Shown: piece by piece, positions 14,801 to 26,800 of the stretch
Layout: each line of letters begins with the position of its first letter
How positions within the stretch are numbered: position 1 is the stretch's first letter
Origin: Phyto melanocephala
Taxonomy: Eukaryota; Arthropoda; Insecta; Diptera; Rhinophoridae
Assembly (NCBI GenBank): GCA_941918925.1
Contig: OW799233.1
Location: 44,382,275-44,446,274, forward strand
Direction of reading: 5' to 3'
Length of the DNA stretch: 64,000 bases
Program-made: the position numbers and the translations under genes
The notes under the pieces: model-generated
The model's database searches: none
What the model saw: the letters and a program-made list of their open reading frames with translations, nothing else
Told to the model about the DNA's origin: nothing

Positions 14801-17800
14801 AACCGCGCAGTGTATTTTTCAGTATATTTAAAATTTAAACCCTAATAAAACGGACAAAATTACCTGTACGATTCTGAAATTTAGCACACTTTGTTTTTTG
14901 GTGAGAGGCTTTGTTGTGACGGAAAATCAATGTGACACGCCCACTTTTACGCCCACCTCCCATATAACGTTTTACCTAAAATTCATATAATTTCTCTATT
15001 AATAAAGATTTTGGAATAATAAAGGACAATATTGAAACACCTAAGTTGCACTCATTAGCAAGAACAACTTTGACACGCCTACTATAACGCCCACTTTTCA
15101 CGTTATCTACCGTTAATGAAATTTAGAAGCTCATAAAACCGATAAAATTCGAGGTATGATGAAATTTGCTACATATATCCTTCTAATCAATGTAATTGTT
15201 GTGCCAAAAAGTTTAAGTGACACGCCCACTTTAACGCCTACCTCCCATATAACGGTTTATCTTAAATTCATGTAATTTCTCTATTGACAAAGTTTTTGGG
15301 AAAATAAAGGACTATACTGAAATATCTAAGTTTATCTAACTTTATTGACACGCCTACTTTAACGCCCACTTTAACTAAATTTACTAAATTTACGAAAACA
15401 TTTTACTATCATATAGTTATTAAGGGTGGATAAATTTTAAGGGCCGATGTTGATTTTAAATAAAACACAAATTATTTAAGAAATTCAATTCAATTGTGTA
15501 TTTAACAAAATATCGGCCAAATAGACCCCCCCCCATCCTTGGCGCCACTCCTCTATCTTATGGTTAAAATTTTCAATGACAATGTTGATGCTCAATTGTT
15601 GGGCATGATGATGAGTCAAGGTTGACTGCTTTTTTGTCAGACTCTCGCAAATAACAGCAATGGTTCCCATTCAACGAACTAAGAAGGCATTCACAGATTT
15701 TCTAACATTTTATACAGACCTGTTTTGCAGAAATTTCAATATTTTTTACAATTCTCCCGATTGTGGACGAATTTGAACGATTATATTGATCAAAAGAATT
15801 ACGAAGTGCACAAAATGCATTTTGATTTGAACCCCCATTTTTATAAAAAAAACTGAATAACTTTAAAGCGTTGCTCATTTGCGTATCTTTCCACGGATCA
15901 AATTGAGTAAGTTTGAGATTGAGAAATGTCAAATTAAATGCAGAAAACAAATTTAAAGACTAGGTGTAGTTCACCTTCAACATGGGCCCTTAAAATTTAA
16001 CCACCCTCTACAAAAAAAGTGATACATATATTATTATAAAGAGATTATTCCATAGCGATTAACAAAATAATAAATATTGTGCTTTAAATGTATAAAAGAT
16101 TCGGCACAGCCGAATATAGTGCTCTTACTTGTTTCTTTTGTTTTTATGCAACATGTATAATATCAAACACCAAGTAACCTTTTTAGCCTTTTAGATCGCT
16201 TATGACACTCATTTAAATAAAACAAATCTCCCAAAATGTGTTCGGTACGATTGACTTTTGTAGAGCATTTTGGAGTGTTCAGCTCTTAACATGTACTAAA
16301 ATAACCGGTTAATATATACCAAAATAACCGGTTTTTTTGGTATTCGAAAAATGGGCATATTAAAATATACGTTCAATCACCCGACTATATAGCATTGCTT
16401 TTAAAACATTTTTTGTAAATCCGAAAAAATTTTGATTAACGCAATCTTTTTTCCAAGGAAAAAATAAATAAATTAAGAAAAAAATATTCAATGCGAATTC
16501 TTTCTATAGAAACATTGGATTAACTTTTTTTTTATTATTAATTTTCTACTTACCAGCTGCGGTAAGCTGAATGGCAGCATTTAATAATACTTCCAATTCC
16601 TGTTCAGGCAGTACGGGAACAATCCATCTTGGATTTGAAATCTTTTGTGTCAAAGATCTAAGTTTTACTGTAGGAAATGACAATATCAATTTCTCGGGTG
16701 ATCTAAAAATACAAAATTATGAAAACAAATTTTTATTAAATAAACTACACTATAATTATGATTCATTCATTGTTTTGAATTCAATATCATTGTTGAATAT
16801 TGGGTGTATAACTTAGAAATGCAGAATTTTTTCAAGTTTTTAGCTGGTTGTTTTAAAATATTCGTACAATATAAATTTGATCAAAGTATTAGACATTGTT
16901 AGCTTTCACCTTTTAATAGCTTTCTGGCAAGATATCTACTCCGCGCTAAAATAACTGCTCATCTCTTGAATACATGAACGAATCAAGCCAATTTCAGATA
17001 CCCTGTTCTAAAGTTAAATGTATGACAGAGATATAGAATGAGTTTTGTGCATCGATTGAAACAAAAAGTAGTCGGACGGGGCAAGGTCAGGACTATAAGG
17101 CGGGTGAGACTTAATTTCCCAAACATTTCTTTTTATATAGATTTAAGCAGGTCCTTTAACATGTGGCCGGGCGTTGTCATAATGGAGTATTACGACTCCA
17201 TGCCTGGATAGATAGAACACTTTTAGTCTTACCAAATACAAAGCATTACCTTAACGCCCTAGGTATTTGGCATTGATGTCGATTCATCTGGTTGGACGGG
17301 CTTCGTTAGGAAATGATTTTTTTTTATATCTTGAACCACAACACTTCAGACATGCAAAAACGTCTTTCAAGACCTTTTGGTATATGTCACAAATTTTTTT
17401 GTTTTTTTTTTTTTTCTTTTCAATTCTTGGTCTTTGAACATTTTTTTGGCTGAGTGATTTTTGTCATCCGTGCCACTACTGAACCGCACAAACCATCTCT
17501 TGTACATTGAAACCGATGGAACACATTTACCATGAGTTTCGGTGAGCATTCAGTTTGCTTCAGGGGCACTCTTTTTTTCAAATTAAAGAAGTAAAGCAAA
17601 TCTTCCGGCATATGACCTTTTGTTTCCTTTTTCCTTAAAATACTTGCAGTAGAATTCATAAAAGTTGTAATTTAATATAGCACAAACCTTTACCTCATTC
17701 AAAAGATATGCCATCTGTTGTGAATCCCTCATTATTATGTTATACACCCAATACAATTTAAAAACAAAAATAATTTCGATGATTAAAAATAATAAAGATA

Positions 17801-20800
17801 AAAAATAAAACAAAAAATAAACAATTAGATTTCTTATCATCTAAATACTTTGCTAATTTGTTTGTTAGTATTATATTAAATTTACTTAAGTTTTTTTTTT
17901 TTTGCATTTCAAACACTAGATTTAGATTCATTATTAAGCTAAAAATATTCATGATGCTGATTGCGTACAATAAAAAAAATTGATAATTATAATCTTAGAA
18001 ATAATTAAACAATATCAAATTTATAAACAAAGAAATATGCACTTATTTAATAATCTATATATGTATACAGTGCACTCGGGAAAACGTCAACACTAGTTTA
18101 CGTCAACATCCCAAAACGCCAGCCCTTAATTTTTTACATTGTCTACTCTAACACGTAAACCAAACCATAAAGCTCTAAAACGTCAACTTTAAATAAACCA
18201 AAATTTTGAATTTAGCAACAGTTTCAATACACAGTTTTGATCACACACACATTTATTTTATGAAATTAGTTCAGAAATTGAAATTGTAACACATCGAAAT
18301 ATCCATTTTAGACCCCCATAAAGTATAAATATTCTGAATCAGGGTTTGATTTGATGACGATCTAGCTATGTCCGTCCGTCTGCCCGTCTGTTGAAAGCAC
18401 GATAGAGGTCGCACCGAAAAAGCTAGGGGGCTCAAATTTTGCCAGAATCTTTCTTATAGACAAGGTTTGTTTGGTATTGAAAATGGGCTAAATCGGAATA
18501 TTAGGAAGAGAGTTATAGCTCGTAAAGCAAGAGTAGGTCGAAAAAACCGTGTCCGTCGAACATCGAATAAAATGGAATTGTGTCCAAACGTATTAACGTT
18601 GACTCTTAAAACTTCGAATATATATTTCCTGAGTAAAAACAATATTTTTCCCCGAAAATTACCTAAATCTATGCATTAGGAAAGTGTATTTTTCGGTATA
18701 TTTAAAAACAAAAACGTCATAAAAGCAACAAAATTAAATGTACGACTCTGAAATTTTGCACACTTTGCGTTATAATCAGAGGCTTTTCTATAACGGAAAA
18801 TCAATGTGCCACGCCCATTTTAACGCCTACTTCCCATATAACGGTTTATCTTAAATTCATGTAATTTCTCTATTGACAAAATTTTTGGGAAAATAAGGGA
18901 CTATATTGAAATATCTAAGTTGTATTTATTAGCAGAAACTTTATTGACACGCCTACTTTAACGCCCACTTTCTCTAGAAGACTAAATTTACGAAAACATT
19001 TTACTATCATATCGAAGTTATTAGGAGGATTTTCATGCTCTGCCTATCTCTAAATTATATTCCTGGGAATTGGAGAAGGGTCAGGGTCGTTTTTATTCCG
19101 AAGATCGGAAGGAGAAGTCATGATAGTGCGAAAGACTTTCGTCCGATTAACCTTTCATCTTTTCAGCTTAAAACACTGGAACGACTCATCGACTCTCATA
19201 TCAGGCAGCGACTGGAGGGAACGACGCGATTGTCGGGCAGTCAGCATGCCTATCTTAAGGGACGCTCTACGGAGACGGCTCTACATGAGGTCGTGGGGAC
19301 TATAGAGAGGTCTCTCGAATTCGGGCAGTATACTATGGCAGCCTTCTTGGATATAGAAGGGGCCTTCAATAACGTAACCACCCTTGCGATTCAGCATGCC
19401 CTCACTGGTCTAGATGTTGAGGAGTACATCAGCAACTGGCTAGTGTCCATGCTGAGCACAAGGGTGGTTATTGCTAATCTTGGTAACACCACTATGTCAA
19501 GGCTAGTGGAGAGAGGTACACCTCAGGGCGGTGTGATCTCTCCACTGCTTTGGCTTATTGTTGTTAACAAGATTCTTATTGAACTGGACAATAGCTTAAT
19601 AAAGGTCGTGGCTTATGCGGACGATGTTGTGATACTAGTATCGGGACTGTTTCCGGACGTGATTAGTGATATCATGTCCGACGCCTTGAGATTACTAAGA
19701 AACTGGGCCACGGACAGCGGTCTAGTAGTAAACCCAAGCAAAACGGAACTGGTACTGTTCACAACAAAGACCAAGATTCCGATCTTCAGACCACCGAGGT
19801 TGGGGAACTGCGAAATCCCCTTTTCGGATAGGGCGAAATATCTGGGTATTATCCTGGACTCTAAATTGTCATGGAAGCTGAACGTCCAGCACAGGGTGAA
19901 GAAGGCTACGGTGGCCTACTACACGTGTCGTGGGATGTTTGGTAGGAAATGGGGACTTACCCCCAACATGATTAAATGGATGTATACGGCCGTAGTACGT
20001 CCGATTCTCACTTATGGATCTCTGGTATGGTGGACTGCAACAGGGCGTAAGTATGTTGTGGACCAGTTGTATAGAGTACAGAGATCGGCATGCATTGGGA
20101 TAACGGGAGCGATGCGAACTAGTCCTTCGGAGGCGCTGAACACTATGTTGCATCTCGTTCCCATAGATATTCATATATTGGCCACATCCGCAAGTAGTGC
20201 GGTGAGGCTTAATGCGACTGGATGTTGGAGGTCGAGGACGTATGGCCATGCGAGTATATTGGCCACGCTGCCTTCGAGCGTGAATCAACCCTCTGACTAC
20301 ATTACGCCCTACATGGATTTTGATGGGGCGTTCAGGGTTCTTATTCCCTCCAGGAGAGAGTGGAATGGGGGTCGCCTTTTGGGGAGCTTTGACACCAGGA
20401 TCTATACTGACGGTTCGAGGATGGAATGTGGTGTTGGATCTGGTGTCTTCTCTGATGGACCGGAGATTGAACTCTCCTTCCGTCTTCCGGATGATTGCAG
20501 CGTTTTTCAGGCGGAAGTACTCGCTATCAGGGAAGCATGTAGGATACTGAATGACGGGAATATCCACGGGAGCATTGATATATTTGTCGACAGTCAGGCG
20601 GCACTCTTGTCACTCAGGTCATACATTATTACGTCTAAATTAGTTGGCCAATGTAGAAAGGAACTGTCAAGGCTTGGTCAGCGGGCTGACGTTACTCTAG
20701 TTTGGATTCCTGCGCATAAGGGCCACTATGGTAACGAGCGTGCTGATGAGCTAGCCAGGGGAGGATCTGCTCTGGATATCTCTAATGCAATTGCAGTTGC

Positions 20801-23800
20801 AATCCCGTTGGGGACTATTAAGAGCAGAATCTCCAGACACTTTCTCCGGAAGGCTGATAACAGGTGGCGTGGGCTGAGCACGTGTAAGGTGGCACGGCTT
20901 ACGTGGCCCTCTTTTGATGCACGACGTACATTGCAACTTACCAGTCGAAGTCGGAGGGACATATCGAGGTTGCTGGCGGTATTGACGGGTCACTGGATGT
21001 TAGGCAAACATGCAAGTCGGCTCGGACTCCCATCGAACGACCATTGTCGCAGTTGTCTGGATAGAGAGAAGGAGGAATCGGTTATCCACTTTCTCTGCGA
21101 ATGTCCTGCACTGGCGGCTAAGAGACACAGATTTCTGGGCGAACATATACTAGATGGCCTCTCTGCGATATCTGAAGTTGGACTGAATTATCTACTGAGA
21201 TATCTCAGGGCCACGGGGTGGATCTAGTACCCTTACTCTTGGATTTTATTCTGAGATACACTAGAAGCTGACGAGTGATGTGGTCCTGTCAAAACGGAGT
21301 CATACAGACTCTACTTGACTGTTGGCGTGCAGCGAACTACCACGATAACCAACCAACCAACCAACCAACCAAGGGTGGTTAAATTTTAAGGGCCGATGTT
21401 GATTTTAAATAAAACTCAAATTATTTAAGAAATTATTATCATTTCTTTTTATAATGATAATATTTGTATGGTTAAATTATGTATTTAACAAAATATCGGC
21501 CAAATGGCCTTCCCACATCCTTGGCGCCCCTCCTCTATCTGATGGTCCAAATTTTCAATGACAATGTTGATGCTAAATTGTTGAGCCACACTATCGCAAA
21601 AAACAGCAATGGTTCCCATTCAACGAACTAAGAAGGCATTCACAGATTTTCTAACATTTTATACAGACCTGTTTTGCAGAAATTAAAATATTTTTTAAAA
21701 TTTTCCCGATTGTGGACGAGTTTGAACGATTGTGTTGATCAAAAGAACTACGAAGTGCACAAAATGCATTTTGATTTGAACACCCATTTTTATAAAAAAC
21801 CTGAATAACTTTAAAGCGTTGCTCATTTGCGTATCTTTCCACGGATCAAATTGAGTTAGTTTGAGATTGAGAAATGTAAAATGAAATGCAGAAAACAAAT
21901 TTAAAGACTAGGTGTAATTCACCTTCAACATGGGCCCTTAAAATTTAACCACCCTCTACAAAGAAAGTGATACATATTTTATTATAAAGAGATTATTCCA
22001 TAGCGATTAACAAAATAATAAATATTGTGCTTTAAATGTACACAAAATTGGTGGTGGGTATAAAAGATTCGGCACAGCCGAATATAGTGCTCTTACTTGT
22101 TTATGTTCAGTTGCTTTTTTGTTCTCGTGAGTATCACATTACAAAAAGGCACTCAAAACTACCGAAAGTTCTTAAATTACAAGAAAAGGCAAATATTTTG
22201 GATTTATTAGATAAGTGTGCAAGTGCGGTAAGATAACAAGAGTGCTATATTCGGCCGTGCCGAATCTTATCTACCCTTCACAACGATCAAAGCTGTTACA
22301 TTAAGGGATTCTGTTATACTTTTAGAAGCCGTATGGAATAAAGTTACCAAAGATACATTGGCAAAATGCTGGCAAACTGTTTTGCGGAAAATGAGACAGA
22401 TCCGGAGGAAGATATTCCATTAAGCATATTGAAAGAAAAAATAAACTTGGAACTGCAACAACAAATGGAGCTCGTAGTTGATCTGCTTTATGAAATAAAC
22501 CCCTTAGGTTTGTCGCTTTTTAAAATTATTTTAACGACACGACCAGTCACTTTTTACATTTTTTTAAGGTTGACTATATAGTACCATATATTCAGAAGTG
22601 GAATGAAGATATTCTACTGCGTAATATTTCTAATTCGTGTGAGATTGAGGAGTTAGAAAGGACCGATGATGATAACAACGATTTAGATACGAGTACAGAC
22701 AATAAAACCAAACGAAGCTGTCGAAATATTTAACCTGGCTTTGCCTTGGGCTCAATGCGAGAACGTTGAGCAAATTGACCTAAATGAGACGTTTACAAGA
22801 GAAAGCTCTCCTCCAAGTATTGGAAATGAAAAAAACAAAATAAAACAAGTAACAGTGCTATAGGCCGTGCCGAATCTTATATACCCTTTACAACGTGTAG
22901 TCATGCGATAACAATTGTTTGTATCACCATTCATCTCATATAAAATACGTACATACATGTTTAAAACATACTATTGTAAACTTATTAATTGAGTTTACGT
23001 ACATACATATGTGTGTTTCTAAAAAAAAAATTACAAAAAAAAAAATTACAAAAAAAATAAAAATATAAATAATATATTAAATAAAAAACGAGGTGGTCGT
23101 GGTTTTTTGCTCATATCTCAGAAATTTATGGGGCGATTGTGCTGAATTTTAATAGCGATTCATTCCCGGATATCTTCAAGAGATTGATGCCATACACAGA
23201 TCTGAGGAACATATAGTTGCTTCTTAAAGTTGATTTCAACACATGGACAGGACTTAATCGACTCCTCTATTCAAAAGCTTTCAGAAATGAAAATTGTAGA
23301 AATTACAAACGGAATGACAAAGCTATATATACCGTTGTGCACCACAGGTGAAGGGTATAAAAATAACAGATTTTTTTTAAGCATAAGTATGCATGTGAAA
23401 TGTGATCATATCTATATATAAAATTTAATGTGTGTTTGTATGTTTGTTTGTGCTTTATAGACGGTTAAACGGCTGGACCGATTTCTTTGAAATTTTCACA
23501 GAATCTTTCTGTATGTCTGGAAGGAACTATAGACTATACTTTGGTTTGAAATTGAAAGTGGGCGGGGTGCCACGCCCTACTAAAAATAAGTATTAAATAT
23601 TATATATCACGAAAGTTAATGCAGCTAGAGTCTTCAAATGAAGTACGGTAAACTTTGACATTCACACGGGTAAAAAATGGGCGTACTTGCAATAGTAGGC
23701 GTGGCCACATGAATTAAATACTAAAATTCGTATATTTGGAAAACGATATCGATTAGAGTAGTAAAATTTTGCAAGAGCAACTTTGACACCCAAATGAACA

Positions 23801-26800
23801 TTTAGGCAAGAAATGGGTGCATTATCAATAGTGGGCGTGGCACCTACTATATGAATTTAATACTAAAATTCGTATATCTGGAAAACAATAACGATTAGAG
23901 TACTAAAATTTTGCAAAAGCAACTTTGATATTCAAATAAACATTTATGGAAAAAATGGGTGCATTAACGATAGTGGGCGTGTCACCTGCCATATGAATTA
24001 AATAATAAAATTTGGGGTGGCGAAGCACACTGGGTATAAGCTAGTAATATATAAGATAAAAAAAAAATTTTTTTGGCTCAGCTAGGATTCGATGCCACGT
24101 ATGTATGTATATATATATATGTGGTTGTTGTAATTGTGAAAAAAAACGAGGTGGTTATGGTTTTTTGCTCATATCTGAGAAAGTTATGGGGCGATTGTGC
24201 TGACTTTATCGACTCCTCTATTCATAAGCTTTCAGAAAATATATACTTTATGGGGTCGGAAATGAAAATTGTAGAAATTACAAACGGAATGACAAAGCTA
24301 TATATACCCTTGTGCACCACAGGTGAAGGGTATAAAAATAACAAATTTTTTTAGATGCATAAGTATGCATGTGAAATGTGATCATAATAGAAGATAAAAG
24401 TTAAACAATTATAACATTGTTTATCTTTTGACTGTAAAACGAGTTTTAATAAAAACGATTGAAAAACAATTTTAAAAAACAATTTTGAAAATGATTGACA
24501 TAACGACTATAACAAACTCAACACACCTTTCCAGGGTTGCCAATTTAGCTGTTTTCAGGACTATTGAAAAAGCGTTAATAAATTTAAAATAATCACAAAT
24601 CACAAATGAGAGATAAAGAATTTACTCTACTAAAACAAATAAAAGTTATTTTAAGCTCGGTAAAGGTAACAGTTGTATCCGTTTGCCGCAGTGATATGAA
24701 TCTACATATATAAAGTCGATGCAGTCCTCTCATTTATGCTCAAAGAAATTTCCAAAAATGTATTGCAGATTAAATGGTGTATTGGAAAATGTCTTCTTTG
24801 AATCTTTTTAAAGAATCAAAAATTAATGAACTTCAATTCTTGCCCCCAATGTTGACACCTATAGCACTGAACTTCCTGGTTCTCTTTTTGGGCTTTTCCC
24901 ATATTATTGACTGATGTAATAAATATTTGATATTAGAAACATCACCTTAGTTTCTATCAGGAATTGAAAGAAATGAAAAACAAACCAGTATCAATATTAC
25001 TTTTCTTAGAAAATTACATAGCAAATTTTGAGACTTCAGACACTAAACTAGGAATTAGTAAATCTAAAGCAGCTTTAATGTCATCTGTTTCAGTTTTATG
25101 ATGCAGACCACGGAGTATAAACGACATTTGCTTAACTTCTTTTGCAGTAAAAGAATATGAACTTATTTTCTCCTCCATAATTCATAAGTCATAATTTCTG
25201 CATGTAAAGAAGTGTCTGATAAATATAATTTGCTATGTTTCTGTTTACCTAAAAAGTGATTTTGCAGATTTTAGCTTCTAGTTGCATACATAGTTCTTGA
25301 ACATTCACATTATAAAAAAAAATGGCAGACAGAAAGCCAGGTGTTTTTATACCTGACGTACTATTACAAACAATTAAGACCGAAACGTCAACATTAAATG
25401 GTAAATCTGGTCCCTCCAAAACATCATTCTATTGCCTTTAACAACATTAGCCTCTATCCAAACACATCCAAACATCGCAGGCTGCATAGTATGAATCGAC
25501 TCATCCTCATCACCATCGATCCCAAACGAGGAATACCTATTTTCCACATAACGAAACAATTATCTCATTTTCTGTTCGTTTATAAAATTGGTTCTTTCTT
25601 CACACACACACATACAAGTATTTTTTTTTATACCCTCCACCAAAAAAATGGTGGGTTATATTTATTTTGTCATTCCGTTTGTAACACATCTAAATATCCA
25701 TTTTAGACCCCATAAAGTATATATTTTCTGAATCGGGGTTTGATTTTATGACGATACACGTCGGTCCGTTTGTCCGACGGTTGAAAGCACGACAGAGTTC
25801 GGACTAAAAAAGCTTGAGGGCTTAAATGTTGATAGAATATTTCTTATACACAAGGTTTGGGCTAAATCGGAATATTAGGAAGAGAATTATAGCTCGCAAT
25901 GCAAGAGTAGGTAAAAAAACAATGTCCTTTCAACATCGAATAAAATGCAATTGTGTCCAAACGCAATAACGTAGAGTTATGAAATTTCGAATGTATATTT
26001 CTTGAGTAAAAATAAGGAAAGGAGTTATTGATCAAAATGTATGAAAATTTATACCGCACAATTTGAAACGTCATTAAACCTACAAACTTAGATGTATGAT
26101 TCTGTAATTTTGCAAACATTGTTTTTTGTTCAAAGGCTTTGTACTAAAGAGAAATAAATGTGACACGCCCACTTGTACGCCCACCTCCCATATAACGCTT
26201 TATCTCAAATTCATATTATTTCTCTATGAATAGAGATTTTGAAAGAATAAAGGACTCTATATTGAAATATCTAAGTTGAATTTATTAGCAGAAACTACTT
26301 CGACACGCCTACTATAACGCCCACTTTTCCCGTAATCTACTGTTAATGAAATTTTAAAGCTCATAAAACCGACAATATCAGAGGTATGATGATGAAATTT
26401 CGTACATATAGCTTTCTAGTCAATGCCATATACGTTTTTGGACGAATAAAGGACTATATTAAAATATCTATGTTGTATTTATTATCCAAAACTATATTTC
26501 CACGCCTACTTTAACGCCCACTTTCATCGAAAGACTAAATTTACGAAATTATTTTAAAAGCATATCGAAGTTTTACAAAGAAAGTAAAACCTATTTTAGT
26601 ATAAAGAGAGACTATTTAATAGCGATTACAGTTTAAAACAAAATAATAAATTTTGTGCTATAAACATATGTACATCAAATTGATGGTGGGTATAGTGCTC
26701 TTACTTGTTAATGATGATAAAGTTAACTATTTGTGATGGGTTTATTAAAAAAATATATATAATTTATTACTATTAAAAAACCATCCTTAAACTTGAACTT

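Larger units (their letters stand above)
9720..16553 (-). other. faf: faf intron 2 (6.8 kb), repeat-filled
   Basis: This lies between the acceptor ctgtccag at 9720 and the donor gtaagt at 16553. From low to high coordinate it holds HINE fragments (10128-10300, 10662-11047), an RTE-type LINE (about 11048-13600), a region with five TGTCACG motifs (13742-14180) and a HINE carrying a MITE (14322-16133). The remainder (9800-10120, 13600-13740, 14190-14320, 16134-16553) is AT-rich, and I recognise nothing in it. Confidence 0.85.
18286..22102 (+). mobile_element. HINE family B copy split by a LINE and carrying a MITE
   Basis: The left part 18286-19030 and the right part 21956-22102 belong to one family B element. 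The left end is truncated ('tgtaacacatcgaaatatcc') and the right end is complete, with the hairpin and 'tagtgctcttacttgttt'. It contains the LINE at 19031-21371 and the MITE at 21372-21955 at the same internal site as in the 14322-16133 copy. Confidence 0.75.

Noticed and set aside
16571..16816. Plus-strand ORF of 81 aa
   Set aside because: It is the antisense shadow of faf exon 2; the minus strand has the conserved protein and splice sites.
19869..20567. Minus-strand ORF of 232 aa
   Set aside because: It lies wholly opposite the LINE RT-RNase H frame and has no recognisable domain.
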